DNA of 64,000 nucleotides from Chloroflexota bacterium (GTDB lineage Bacteria; Chloroflexota; JAJPGV01), in assembly GCA_021325635.1 (NCBI GenBank), contig JAJPGV010000049.1, positions 1 to 64,000 on the forward strand. Reading direction: 5' to 3'. The position numbers and the translations under genes are program-made. Below are positions 52,352 through 61,453 of this stretch, in pieces; within the stretch, counting starts at the first letter, position 1; the number at the start of each line of letters is the position of its first letter. The notes under the pieces are model-generated. The model was not told the origin of the DNA. It was given only the letters and a program-made list of their open reading frames with translations, and ran no database searches.

Positions 52352-53337
52352 ACGTGACCTGGGGTCACATGGCGCTCGACCTGGCGGCGCTGCCGTCCGG
52401 CTGGATCGCCTGGCCGCTGCTGTTTGGCCTGGGCGTGTACTTGCTCCTGATGGCTCAGCCGCTGGGCCGGCCAAAGCCCAGCCTGGCCGAGCTGCTGCGC
52501 CGGCTGGACGTCGACGAGCGCATCCGCGACCAGGCCAACCGCCGCTCCAGCAAGCCTGTCTTCTCGTCGCCGCTCCTGGAGCGCATGCTGCGGCCGGTGC
52601 TGGACGACGCCGGCCTGGCGGTCCGGCAGTGGCTGGGGCGCGTCGGCCTGTCCGGCGGCCGGGACCTTGAGCGCAAGCTGCGCCAGGCCGGCTCGGGCCT
52701 GGAGCCGGCCCAGTTCTTCGGCGAGAAGCTGGCCCTGGGCGTCATCGGGCTGGGCCTGTTCCCGCTGACCGACGCGTTGGGCATCGACCCCTTCGGCAGC
52801 TGGCCGATGTGGGTCTGGGTGGCCGGCCTCGCCGCCGGCTTCTTCGCGCCGGACCTATACCTGGAGCAGCGCCTGGCTCGCCGCCGCTCCCAGGTCCTCA
52901 TGGAACTTCCGGTCCTGTGCGACATGCTGACCATCTGCACCTCGGCCGGCCTGGCCCTGGAGCAGGCCCTGAACGTGGTCGCCCGCCAGAGCGGCGGCCT
53001 CATGGCCCAGGAGCTGCAGCAGGTCAGCCGCGAGGTGGCCCTCGGCCAGCGGCCGCTGCTCGACTCGCTCGACGGCATGGCCGAGCGCAACGGCGTGCCC
53101 GAGCTGAGCCGCTTCGTGAGCCAGCTGCAGGCCGCCCATGAGCAGGGCATCCCGGTCGTCCAGGCGCTGTCCGAGCAGTCCGAGGCGCTGCGCGAGGAGA
53201 AGCGTCAGCGCGTCGTAGCCGAGGGCGGCCGGGCCACTGTGCGCATGCTGCTGCCGGTGGCCGCGTTCATCCTGCCGGTCTATTTCGTGGTCCTGCTTGG
53301 CCCGGCGGTCATGCAGGTGGCGCATCTCGGTGACTGA
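52348..53337 (+). CDS. tadC: Tad pilus membrane protein TadC
   Basis: 329 aa. T2SS-F domain with CDMLTICTSAGLALEQALNV and LLPVAAFILPVYFVVLLGPA. GTG 52348 overlaps the TadB stop; ATG 52370 is an alternative. Second subunit of the platform for Flp assembly. Confidence 0.93.
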   Translation: MNVTWGHMALDLAALPSGWIAWPLLFGLGVYLLLMAQPLGRPKPSLAELLRRLDVDERIRDQANRRSSKPVFSSPLLERMLRPVLDDAGLAVRQWLGRVGLSGGRDLERKLRQAGSGLEPAQFFGEKLALGVIGLGLFPLTDALGIDPFGSWPMWVWVAGLAAGFFAPDLYLEQRLARRRSQVLMELPVLCDMLTICTSAGLALEQALNVVARQSGGLMAQELQQVSREVALGQRPLLDSLDGMAERNGVPELSRFVSQLQAAHEQGIPVVQALSEQSEALREEKRQRVVAEGGRATVRMLLPVAAFILPVYFVVLLGPAVMQVAHLGD

Positions 53338-53389
53338 GACCTGCGGTCGGCGAGCCGGCCAGAAACAACTACTCCCAAAGGAGGCGCGC

Positions 53390-53605
53390 ATGTCCACATC
53401 ACTGTTGAGGGTCTGGGTCAATGCCCAGTCCCGCCTGGAGCTGCTCGGGGAACGCCTGACCCGGCCTCAGCGCGGCGCGGCGATGGTCGAGTACGGCCTG
53501 ATCGTCGCGCTTATCTCGCTGGTCGCCATGGTCGGCGTGAAGTTCCTGGGCACCACCATCGGCAGCGTGTTCCAGAGCATCGCCGGACGCATCGCCGGCG
53601 TGTGA
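53390..53605 (+). CDS. flp: Flp-type prepilin
   Basis: 71 aa. The type IVb prepilin cleavage site lies in RGAAMVEYGLI: cleavage after Gly leaves mature AAMVEYGLI, with Glu5. One hydrophobic helix follows (VALISLVAMVGVKFL). AAAGGAGG precedes the ATG. Confidence 0.93.
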   Translation: MSTSLLRVWVNAQSRLELLGERLTRPQRGAAMVEYGLIVALISLVAMVGVKFLGTTIGSVFQSIAGRIAGV

Positions 53606-53621
53606 CGTGACGTCACGTCAC
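53602..53621. promoter_or_regulatory. 20-bp perfect palindrome between flp and tadE
   Basis: The sequence runs GTGACGTGAC and then its exact reverse complement, covering the flp stop codon and the GTG of the next gene. It could be a repressor site or an mRNA cleavage/attenuation hairpin that sets the ratio of pilin to pseudopilin. Confidence 0.5.
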
Positions 53622-54089
53622 GCCGTCTGGGCACGCCTGCGGCGGCAGCGCGGCGCGGTCATGGCCGAGGCGGCCATCGCCTTCCCGGTGCTGCTCATGG
53701 CGGCCATCGCACTGCTGCAGTTCGCCGTCTTCTATCACGCCCAGAACGTGGTCACGGCCTCGGTCCAGGAGGGCGCCCGCGTGGCCGCCGAGGAGGACCG
53801 CACCGTCGACGACGGCGTGCACTACGCCCAGACGCTCATGACCACCGGCCTGGGCAAGACCGCCGGCGACGTGCAGCTGACCGGCATCGACGGCGGCTAC
53901 GCCGTGGCGGTCGAAGCCAAGGGCAGCCTGCACCTGATCGTGCCCTGGTCGTTCGACGCTCGCCTGCCGCTGTTCGCTCGGGCGGTCGTCAGCAAGGAGA
54001 AGTTCCGTGTTGGGACCGGGCAGTACGACGTAGCCGCGGCTGGCTGTGGCGCAGGTCCCTGTGGCGGAGCCACCGCGGCTCGGCCCTGA
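53607..54089 (+). CDS. TadE-like minor pilin
   Basis: 160 aa. RRQRGAVMAEAAIAFPVLLM is the TadE prepilin-like N-terminus with its Glu, followed by LQFAVFYHAQNVVTASVQEG. GTG start. The last 25 or so residues (Gly/Ala/Cys-rich) look unlike the family and may result from a frame change near 54020. Confidence 0.85.
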   Translation: MTSRHAVWARLRRQRGAVMAEAAIAFPVLLMAAIALLQFAVFYHAQNVVTASVQEGARVAAEEDRTVDDGVHYAQTLMTTGLGKTAGDVQLTGIDGGYAVAVEAKGSLHLIVPWSFDARLPLFARAVVSKEKFRVGTGQYDVAAAGCGAGPCGGATAARP

Positions 54090-54484
54090 TCGAGACCGGG
54101 CTGGTCCTGCCGGTGGTGCTGCTGCTGGTGTTTGGCGTCATCGGCATGGGCCGCATCACCCAGGCGCGTATCGCCGTCAGCGGCGTGGCCCGAGAAGCCG
54201 CGCGAGCGGCGGCGCTGGCCAACAGCGCCTCGGAGGCGTCGAGTCAGGGCGCTGCCCGGGCGCAGGAAGTCGCCTCCGGCTACCGGCTGACCAACGGCTC
54301 GCTGAAAGTCACCGTCGACCCCGGCGCCTTCGACCGCGGCGGTCAGGTTCAGGCCGGCGCGGAGTACGACGTCCAGCTGAAAGACCTGCCGCTCATGCAG
54401 TGGACTAAGGTCCACGTCGAAGGCCACGCCGCCGAGCGCATCGACCTGTACCGCAGCCGCTGGCTGCCGGAGGGGCAGTCGTGA
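54044..54484 (+). CDS. Second TadE/TadF-like minor pilin (start uncertain)
   Basis: The frame shows LWRSHRGSALIETGLVLPVV, then IGMGRITQARIAVSGVAREA, the TadE pattern. GTG 54113 would cut off the conserved RGSALIE, so translation must begin upstream; only CTG (54044) or a frame change in the end of the previous gene is available. About 140 aa. Confidence 0.75.
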   Translation: MWRRSLWRSHRGSALIETGLVLPVVLLLVFGVIGMGRITQARIAVSGVAREAARAAALANSASEASSQGAARAQEVASGYRLTNGSLKVTVDPGAFDRGGQVQAGAEYDVQLKDLPLMQWTKVHVEGHAAERIDLYRSRWLPEGQS

Positions 54485-54939
54485 AGGCACTGGTCGCGAG
54501 GCTGGTCTGCCGGCTGACCGGGCGGCAGCGCGGCGCAGCCATGGTGTGGCTGGCGGTCATGCTGCCGTTCGTCCTATCTATATGTGGCCTGGCCGTGGAC
54601 GGCGGCGCCATCTTCAAGGCCCGCCGCGATCTGCAGGACGTGGCCGACTCCGCCGCGCGGGCCGGGGCCATGCAGATCGACCAGAATGTCTACCGCGCCA
54701 GCTCCGGCTCGAGCATCGTGATTGACACGTCGGCAGCGCGGGCGACGGCCGGCGATTACCTCACGCAGGCGCCGGACATCGACGCCCAGGTCGCGGCCGA
54801 TCAGGGGCGGGTGACCGTGCAGGTGCGTCGCAAGGTGCCCACCGCCTTTCTGCGCATCGTTCACATTGACTCGGCCCAGATCGGCGCTACCGCAGTGGCC
54901 CTTCCGCGCCACGGCATCCAGCAGGAGCAGCGTCCATGA
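54481..54939 (+). CDS. TadG-like pilus protein
   Basis: 152 aa. The N-terminal hydrophobic prepilin-like segment (RGAAMVWLAVMLPFVLSICG) and AVDGGAIFKARRDLQDVADS AARAGA fit the TadG N-terminal (pilus assembly) family. It lacks the vWA domain of long TadG. GTG/ATG overlap with the previous gene. Confidence 0.85.
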   Translation: MKALVARLVCRLTGRQRGAAMVWLAVMLPFVLSICGLAVDGGAIFKARRDLQDVADSAARAGAMQIDQNVYRASSGSSIVIDTSAARATAGDYLTQAPDIDAQVAADQGRVTVQVRRKVPTAFLRIVHIDSAQIGATAVALPRHGIQQEQRP

Positions 54940-54951
54940 GGAGGTACACGC

Positions 54952-55581
54952 ATGGCTCTGAATGAGACACCCAGCGGCCGGCCGTACTGGCCGATAGCGC
55001 TCGCTCTGGTGGTTGGAGTCGCCGTGCTCGTCACGGCTGGAGTCGTGTTAAGCGGCCGATTTCGAACGCCCGTCGGGGTGCAGCCGGCGCCATCGATACC
55101 GATAGCTACGAGTCCTATTGCGCAGGCGCAAGGCAACACATTAGTTGCGTCCCAGCAGCTTTCAAGTCCGGCAGCCTCATCGGCAGCAGGCGCCCAGCAG
55201 CAGATTGAAGCAGCGTATCTGCGCTACTGGCAGGTCTACTCGGACGCAGTGCTCAACCTCGATCCAAGCCATCTGAATGAGGTGCTCGCCGGCAGGGCGC
55301 TTCAGCTAGTGACTGACGAAATCAACGGGCTCAAAGCGCAAGACAAGCCCGCCAAGATTGACGTACAGCATTCCTACGCGATTGTTCGCTTCGACCAGAC
55401 TAGTGCGACGCTGGTCGACGACTACCTGAGCCGAAGCGTGCTCGTTGACCCGTCGACAAAGCAGCCGCTTCCCCGCTCGGACCCACCGACGCGAGTTCGC
55501 CAGAGCTTCGAATTCCAGAAGGCAGATGGCAACTGGAAAATCTTGGACGGCACCCGCCAGACGTTGCCGAGCTCGCGATGA
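54952..55581 (+). CDS. Membrane-anchored protein with IMS-like/NTF2-like domain
   Basis: 209 aa. One membrane helix (YWPIALALVVGVAVLVTAGV), then a Ser/Ala/Gln linker and a C-terminal domain (AYLRYWQVYSDAVLNLDPSH; LVDDYLSRSVLVDP; KILDGTRQTLP) resembling the IMS/DUF4101 or NTF2-like fold. It lies in the Tad operon; role unknown. Confidence 0.65.
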   Translation: MALNETPSGRPYWPIALALVVGVAVLVTAGVVLSGRFRTPVGVQPAPSIPIATSPIAQAQGNTLVASQQLSSPAASSAAGAQQQIEAAYLRYWQVYSDAVLNLDPSHLNEVLAGRALQLVTDEINGLKAQDKPAKIDVQHSYAIVRFDQTSATLVDDYLSRSVLVDPSTKQPLPRSDPPTRVRQSFEFQKADGNWKILDGTRQTLPSSR

Positions 55582-56642
55582 CGCCATTTCCGAGGTCCGC
55601 AATCGCGGTGGGTTTGCTGCTCAGCTTCACGTCGCCTGGTGTTGCTAGCGCCGAGGGTCCAGGCAGCTCCAGCTTCACTGAGAACGCAAACTGGCCACAG
55701 CCTCACTTCCAGGCCAAGGTCGAATCCCGTTCGGATGGAGTCGACGTTCGGATCTCTGCGCGCGAGACTATCCGGGGGAACTCAGGCAGTCCACAACAAG
55801 CCGCTGGTCCAGCGCCGGCTGCCCCGCCACCCTCGACTGTCCAGAGCAGTCCCGGACCGGTGGCCGCACCTAACTCCACAGTTCGCTCGTGGAGTGACGA
55901 CTTCGGTTTCCATTCCAAATCGGCGGACGGCCACCAGGCTGACCTCACTCCCACGAATGTCAGTTCGGCGTCGCAAGGAATGTGGTCCTCGGAGTTTCAG
56001 GGGCATCCATCGCAGATGCCTTACGTGCTGACGATCGACAACCAGTTCCAAGACATCGTTTGGATCCCATACCAGCCGGATCCCCAATTGCAGTTCGGCC
56101 CTGCGCCAGAACCCCCACCCAACACGCCGGGGGCAGGCTGCGGCGGCTGTACCGATGCCCGCCAGGTCGCGCTGGACATGGTGACGCACATTCCGTTGCC
56201 GCCGATCAAGCTTCGCGTGAATCCCGACGTCGGCCTGGTTGGCATGGCGGGCTGGTTCTGGGTCGATGGCTATCGCGGCGAGACCATTCAGGAATCCCGA
56301 ACGGTCACCGTTCCGCCTCCCGCGCCGGGCCTGCCACCAAGTTCTTTCACCGTGACTGTCCGGCTGTGGGGAGAGGACTACTCCTGGGCCTTCGGAGACG
56401 GCAAGACCCTTGAGACCACTTCGCTCGGCAAGGCGTATCCAACGGAGAGCGACATCCAGCACAACTACCAGCACTCGTCTTTGCCGTTCGCCGACGGCTT
56501 CCCGGTCTTCCTGACAGTCCACTTCCACGCCGAGTTCTCAGTTAACGGCGGTGCTCCACAGGGGCTGCCGCCCATCCAGCACACCTGGCAGGCCAACCAC
56601 CCGGTCCAGGAGATTCAGGCTGTGCTGAACCGCCAGCCATAG
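55578..56642 (+). CDS. Secreted protein of unknown function (354 aa)
   Basis: Signal peptide (AIAVGLLLSFTSPGVASA), a Pro/Ala/Ser-rich spacer and a C-terminal domain with DYSWAFGDGKTLETTSLGKA and HNYQHSSLPFADGFPVF, resembling a PKD-type beta-sandwich. It has a CGGC motif near residue 187. The ATG overlaps the previous stop. Probably an exported component of the pilus or adhesin; family not recognised. Confidence 0.7.
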   Translation: MTPFPRSAIAVGLLLSFTSPGVASAEGPGSSSFTENANWPQPHFQAKVESRSDGVDVRISARETIRGNSGSPQQAAGPAPAAPPPSTVQSSPGPVAAPNSTVRSWSDDFGFHSKSADGHQADLTPTNVSSASQGMWSSEFQGHPSQMPYVLTIDNQFQDIVWIPYQPDPQLQFGPAPEPPPNTPGAGCGGCTDARQVALDMVTHIPLPPIKLRVNPDVGLVGMAGWFWVDGYRGETIQESRTVTVPPPAPGLPPSSFTVTVRLWGEDYSWAFGDGKTLETTSLGKAYPTESDIQHNYQHSSLPFADGFPVFLTVHFHAEFSVNGGAPQGLPPIQHTWQANHPVQEIQAVLNRQP

Positions 56643-56656
56643 AAGTGGAGGACCCG

Positions 56657-59600
56657 ATGTCTACTGCAGCAATCGACCACACCGACCGCCAGGGAATGCC
56701 TCTCGCCGGTCTCATGGGCATTCTCGCCGCCAGCGCGGGAGCGCTCTACGCGTCGGGAGAATTTCCGCACCTTCCCTCGAAGCTGCCCTCCCTGCTGGAA
56801 CTCAAAGTGACGCTGCAAAGCAGCGATGCTCCGCTCGCGGCGTTTGGCTACGTGTTCTCAACCCTGGCCTGGCTGGTCTGGGCCTGGATAGCCGGTACCC
56901 TGCTGCTTCAGGTCGCTTTACTGGCGCTCGAGCGGCTGCCGCACGTCGGCGCCGAGGCCGCTGCCCTGCGCCATGTCGTAGGCCGCTTCACACTGCCGGT
57001 GGTACGCCGCTCGGCAGAGGCCGCATTCGGAGCGTTGCTCATGGCTTCGGTCGCGGTGCAGAGCGCTCCCGCGGCTATGGCCGCCTCCCCATGGGCTGTG
57101 GTGTCATTGGCCGCCGTCCACAGCAGCAACCAGGCTGTAATACATCCAGCTCCGAACCCGCAGCCTGCGCGCGAGATCGAGTACATCGTGCAGCATGGCG
57201 ACAACCTGTGGGCCATTTCCCAGCGCTTCTACGGGACCGGGACGGAATTCCAGCGCATCGTGGACGCGAACATCGGCCGCAAGATGCCGGACAGCGGCGT
57301 GTTCACCAACAAAGGTCAGATCTACGCCGGCTGGGTGCTGCGCATCCCGCTGCCGAGCGAAGCCATCCAGCAGGAGAGCGGCCACACCTATTACGTTGCC
57401 GAAGCCGGGGACACACTGTCGGGCATCGCCGCGCGGTTCCTGGGAGACGAAAACCGGTACCAGGAGATCTTCGATCTCAACGCCGTCAAGGCGCGGCTCG
57501 ACGACGGACGGACGCTCAGCGATCCTCGCCTAATCTGGCCAGGGCTGCGGCTGGAGCTGCCCCTCTCGCAGCCGGCTCAGCCCCCGGTTGAGAGCCCGCC
57601 GCCACCGGCTCCTCCCGCCGAGCAGGTAGCCGGGATCAGTACGACCGCGACCGAAACAGCCACTCTGGAAGCGTCCCCCACACCCGCCGAGACGGCGGTC
57701 GAGCAGCCGACCTCGATCGTGCTGGTGCCTTCCAGTGCAACGGCGTCCGTGAGCTGGCCACTGGCCGCGGGCGGGTTGGGCGGAGTGGGCGCCGTTACCC
57801 TCGGCGCGGTGGCGCTGGGGCGGCACTTCCGGCGCAGCCTCAGCGAAGCGCCCGTGTCAGACGAGGTGGAGGTCGCCATGACCGACGGCTTCGCCGAGGC
57901 GGACACAAGCCGCGCATTCAAGAGCCATGTGGCCGGCGCGGGCATCGAGCCGCTCCAGCTGCTGGTGGATCAAGCGCTGGCGCTCATCCAGTCACAGGGC
58001 GTGCCCGACGTTGCGCTGGTTGCCGCACGCCAGGGACGCAGCACCGTGGGGCTGACCTTCTCGTGCGCAGTCATGGACCAGCAGCGGATGCTGCAGCTCG
58101 GCTCCGAGTTCGGCAAACGTCTCGGCAGTTCGGCCCAGTCAATCGTCAATCAGGACCACGACGTTTCGTGGCATATCTCGGGATTCAAGCTGGCCATGCT
58201 GCCGGGAACCCCGCCCGACACGCTGCCCTCAAGACCAATGCTCGTCCCAGTCGGGGTCCTGCCCAGCCGCCAGGTGCTGCATCCCAGCTGGCTGGAAGTC
58301 GGTCATTTGCTGCTCGCCAGCCAGGCGGGCGGGGGTGCCGACACGCTGTTGACCGCCTTGTTGAGCTCACTCGCGGCGCGGCGGCGGCCGGAGCAGATGC
58401 AGCTCCGGATTGTGGCGGGGACGCCAGGAGTGCCGCCCGGGCTGACGCAGTTCCCGCACGTGAGCGGCCGCCCAATCAAGCCCGCGGACGAAGCCGCGCT
58501 TGCCGCGCTGTTCGAGGATCTTCACGTCGAGCTGGCGCGGCGCACGATGGCGGCGGCCGATGGAGCGCAGAGCACGGATGCCGAGACCGTGCTGGTCATC
58601 CAAGAGCTGGCCGACCTGCCTAACGCCAGTCAGTGGCTGGAGCAGATAGGCAGCCAGGGCCGCGCCTACGGCATGCGCATCATCGCCGCCACTGACCAGC
58701 CGCACCGGCTCGATATCGATGTCCTGCCTCACTTCAGCAGCCGGTTGGTCCTCCAGACCGTCGACGGCGAGCAGAGCGTGCAGCTGCTGGGCGAGCCCGA
58801 CGCGGCCGAGCTTCGACCAGGCGAGGCGTTGTTCCGGCTCGATGGCCGGGCGCCCGTTCGGATGCGCGGCTTCCGCCTCGCACCGGAGTATCTTGACGAG
58901 CTCGCCGGGCTCATGCGCGAGGCGTACTCGGCGGCGGCAGCGGCGGACTTGCCGCCGGACGCAGACGACAGCGATCCGATCGCCGTCTTGGAACTCGACC
59001 CCATGGATGGCCAGAGCGAGCCAGAAAAGGAATCGGTGCCGCCGGCGGAGGCCGAACTCGAAGGCGAGGCGCAGCCGGTTGGCGAGCTCTCATTAGATGA
59101 CGAGCCCGAGCCCGAGGCGGCGACTGCACCCTCCCCATTGAAGCCGCTGATTGAGTTCTTCCCGGAACCTGCTCCTCAGCCGCTCATCCGCATCGAGGGC
59201 TTCGGAACGCTGCGCGTCACGAGCCGGGGGCGATTGCTGGTGCCCCAGAGCTCGACCGGCGCGCAGTACAAATCCTGGGAGCTTCTGGCCTTCCTCGGCT
59301 CGCGACCGAACGGATCGGCTACCAAAGAACGAATCCTGGATGGTCTATGGCCGGAACAGCTTCCCGACAAGGCGGAAGCGGCGCTTCGCCAGCTCAAGCA
59401 CCGGATGCGGACGACGCTCGAGGAGCAGGTGCCGGAGCTGCATGGCGACGTGCTCCGTTCCGAACGTGATGGCACCTGCGCGCTGAACGCCGAGGTCGTC
59501 ACGTCTGATGTCCAGCGGTTCACGGAGCTGTGCCGCTCGATCCCACGGCTGAACCCCGCTGAGGTTAGCCGAGCCTATGACGAGCTGTCCCAGCTCTATC

Positions 59601-60034
59601 AGGGCGACCTGCTGACCGAGCCGTGCTACGAGTGGGTCCACCAGCGAGAGGGCATGGGCGTCTGCCTCCAGGAGCGCTACCGGGACGAGTTCGAGCGCAC
59701 GACCAAGTACGTGGCGCGATTCCACCTCGACAGCGGTCGCCCTGATCTGGCAGTACCACTCTACAAACGGCTGCTGCTGCTGGAGCCGACGCTGGAGGAC
59801 ATCGCCCGCGAGCTGTACCGCTGCTATGCACGGCTGGGCGATAGGACGGCGCTGCTTCGAGAACACCGCCACCTCGAGCAGGCGCTCCAGCAGATGGCGA
59901 CCGACTCTGACGAGCCGGCCAGCCCCGAGCTGTACGAGCCGGAGCCCCAGACCCTTGCCGCTTATGAGGAGGCGCTGCGCATGATCGAGAGTGGAGCGGC
60001 GGAGGTCGGACCGTCCGCGCTCAAGGCGGGTTAA
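56657..60034 (+). CDS. Membrane LysM / degenerate FtsK-like ATPase / BTAD protein
   Basis: 1125 aa mosaic. Several N-terminal membrane helices lead to two LysM domains (about 175-232 and 245-305: IVQHGDNLWAISQRFYGTGT; YYVAEAGDTLSGIAARFLG). Another membrane helix lies near 365-385. A FtsK/HerA-like region (about 420-780) has lost both Walker motifs: HLLLASQAGGGADTLL lacks the P-loop Lys, and VLVIQELADL has Gln for Asp. The C-terminal 270 residues are a winged helix plus BTAD (SARP-type TPR). It may sense peptidoglycan and signal inward. Within the Tad operon. Confidence 0.85.
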   Translation: MSTAAIDHTDRQGMPLAGLMGILAASAGALYASGEFPHLPSKLPSLLELKVTLQSSDAPLAAFGYVFSTLAWLVWAWIAGTLLLQVALLALERLPHVGAEAAALRHVVGRFTLPVVRRSAEAAFGALLMASVAVQSAPAAMAASPWAVVSLAAVHSSNQAVIHPAPNPQPAREIEYIVQHGDNLWAISQRFYGTGTEFQRIVDANIGRKMPDSGVFTNKGQIYAGWVLRIPLPSEAIQQESGHTYYVAEAGDTLSGIAARFLGDENRYQEIFDLNAVKARLDDGRTLSDPRLIWPGLRLELPLSQPAQPPVESPPPPAPPAEQVAGISTTATETATLEASPTPAETAVEQPTSIVLVPSSATASVSWPLAAGGLGGVGAVTLGAVALGRHFRRSLSEAPVSDEVEVAMTDGFAEADTSRAFKSHVAGAGIEPLQLLVDQALALIQSQGVPDVALVAARQGRSTVGLTFSCAVMDQQRMLQLGSEFGKRLGSSAQSIVNQDHDVSWHISGFKLAMLPGTPPDTLPSRPMLVPVGVLPSRQVLHPSWLEVGHLLLASQAGGGADTLLTALLSSLAARRRPEQMQLRIVAGTPGVPPGLTQFPHVSGRPIKPADEAALAALFEDLHVELARRTMAAADGAQSTDAETVLVIQELADLPNASQWLEQIGSQGRAYGMRIIAATDQPHRLDIDVLPHFSSRLVLQTVDGEQSVQLLGEPDAAELRPGEALFRLDGRAPVRMRGFRLAPEYLDELAGLMREAYSAAAAADLPPDADDSDPIAVLELDPMDGQSEPEKESVPPAEAELEGEAQPVGELSLDDEPEPEAATAPSPLKPLIEFFPEPAPQPLIRIEGFGTLRVTSRGRLLVPQSSTGAQYKSWELLAFLGSRPNGSATKERILDGLWPEQLPDKAEAALRQLKHRMRTTLEEQVPELHGDVLRSERDGTCALNAEVVTSDVQRFTELCRSIPRLNPAEVSRAYDELSQLYQGDLLTEPCYEWVHQREGMGVCLQERYRDEFERTTKYVARFHLDSGRPDLAVPLYKRLLLLEPTLEDIARELYRCYARLGDRTALLREHRHLEQALQQMATDSDEPASPELYEPEPQTLAAYEEALRMIESGAAEVGPSALKAG

Positions 60035-60037
60035 GGC

Positions 60038-60466
60038 TTGGCTCTCTCCAGCGTCAGCGCTACGGCGATCTTCTCCATGCTCCTGATCGCACTGGTGTGT
60101 GACGTCAGGTCACGCACGATACCCGGTCTGCTCACGTTTGGTGGCCTCGCGGCTGGCTTGATTGCATCGCCGCTTGTCCACGGTGGCCTGCTCACTGGCA
60201 TTCTGGGCGCCGCGGCCGCCTTCGGGGCTGTGGCGCTATTCGTGTGGCGCGGGCTGCTCGGTGAAGGCGACGCACTTCTCCTCGCCGCAATCGGTGCTTG
60301 GAGCAACTGGCAGTTCGCCCTGACTGCCGTCTTCTGGACAAGCCTCGTCGGCGCGGCTCTGGCGCTTGGTTTTCTGTTGGTCAAACGTCGACGTGACGGG
60401 TCGCGCGAGTATCCCTACGTGCCAGCAATCGCCGTCGGCACGCTGCTCGCGGCAGTAGTCAGATGA
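60038..60466 (+). CDS. Prepilin peptidase (A24), TadV/CpaA-like
   Basis: 142 aa. The aspartic residues sit in CDVRSRTIP and in GEGDALLLAAIGAW (GxGD motif). Four membrane helices. It cleaves the Flp and TadE-like prepilins. It starts 3 bp after the LysM/BTAD gene. Confidence 0.9.
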   Translation: MALSSVSATAIFSMLLIALVCDVRSRTIPGLLTFGGLAAGLIASPLVHGGLLTGILGAAAAFGAVALFVWRGLLGEGDALLLAAIGAWSNWQFALTAVFWTSLVGAALALGFLLVKRRRDGSREYPYVPAIAVGTLLAAVVR

Positions 60467-60469
60467 GCT

Positions 60470-60700
60470 TCAATGGCTCAAGGCGGGGTGCACAATGCGC
60501 TGCAGCAGAGCACCCAGCGCAATGAGCCCCAGGGTTGCTAACCAGATCAGCCGGTAGGACCGCTTGCGCGCCCGCACGCGGTAAGAGCCAAGCGGCAGCG
60601 AGCGCAGCGTGCGCGGATTGTGGTCCAGGTCTTGCACTATGAGCTCCCCCTGAAGCCCGACGGCGACAGGCAGTCCAAGCCTAGCAAAAACCGGTTGCAC
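60470..60700 (-). CDS. Possible small membrane protein (76 aa)
   Basis: From GTG 60700: VQPVFARLGLPVAVGLQGEL, then a membrane helix (YRLIWLATLGLIALGALLQR). A longer upstream start (60772) would overlap the divergent gene at 60771. Family not recognised. Confidence 0.45.
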   Translation of the reverse strand: MQPVFARLGLPVAVGLQGELIVQDLDHNPRTLRSLPLGSYRVRARKRSYRLIWLATLGLIALGALLQRIVHPALSH

Positions 60701-60770
60701 GCTTGGGGAGTCCGGACGGCTGGGTACACGCCATCGGCCCGCCTGGCATCCCGCTTGCGACGCCGCCTGC

Positions 60771-60971
60771 ATGGATCAACAGCACCGGCCGACGGGTAAG
60801 CGCGAACGCATCAACCCGACCGGCACGCCCGGCGGTTCTCACTTCGTTCGGCGCGACGCCCAGGGGCACTTCACCTCCAACCAGGTCGACGCGGGCCGCT
60901 CGGTCGCCGCTGACCGCAGGCGCCACGCGAAGCACGGCGCTCCGAAGGGCATGAAGGACGGCGGCGACTAG
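60771..60971 (+). CDS. Small conserved hypothetical protein (66 aa)
   Basis: Very hydrophilic; HFVRRDAQGHFTSNQVDAGR and SVAADRRRHAKHGAPKGMKD match a small basic family widely found in actinobacteria and relatives. Function unknown. Confidence 0.6.
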   Translation: MDQQHRPTGKRERINPTGTPGGSHFVRRDAQGHFTSNQVDAGRSVAADRRRHAKHGAPKGMKDGGD

Positions 60972-60990
60972 CGATGCGAAACAGTCGCGC

Positions 60991-61409
60991 ATGCCCGTGA
61001 CGCTCCGCGGCGCGCTGGTCGTCCAGAGTGTGCACTACCTGACGCAGGGCCTCTGGCCGGTATTGCACCTGGCGAGTTTCTCAGCGTCACGGGACTCAAA
61101 CAGGACACCTGGCTCGTGAAGGCTTTCGGGCTTTTGACTGCGATGCTGGGGTTCGGGCTCTTGCGCGGCGTTCAGCGCGATGCGTGTGCTTGGCGCGAGG
61201 CCGCCATCGCAGGCGCCGCCACCCTGGCATGTGTGGACGTTTACTATGTTCGCAAACGTCGGACCTCACCCGCCTATCTGCTGGGTGGCGTCGCGGAGAG
61301 CGGCATTCTTGTCCTTCTAGGACTGGCCCGGCAGCATCTCGGAAGAGCCGTTGTTCGAACACCTAATTCCGGAGTGTGTTCTCTGATGTGTGCACCACGC
61401 CTCCCATGA
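60991..61409 (+). pseudogene. Four-helix membrane protein, frameshifted
   Basis: From ATG 60991: MPVTLRGALVVQSVHYLTQG, then WPVLHLASF. At 61077-61081 one base is lost. The other frame continues LSVTGLKQDTWLVKAFGLLT and further helices (AAIAGAATLACVDVYYV) to 61409. Together it reads as a small family of helical membrane proteins of unknown function. In the present sequence the first frame stops at 61117-61119. Confidence 0.7.
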
Positions 61410-61453
61410 ACCAGGACACACACGGAGCGTCAAGCACCGACACCGGTGAATGC
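61390..61453 (+). repeat. Diverged direct repeat, copy 1
   Basis: Begins GTGCACCACGCCTC and ends ACACCGGTGAATGC; matched by copy 2 at 61767-61827 with nearly the same internal spacing (50 and 48 nt between the two blocks). Confidence 0.4.
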
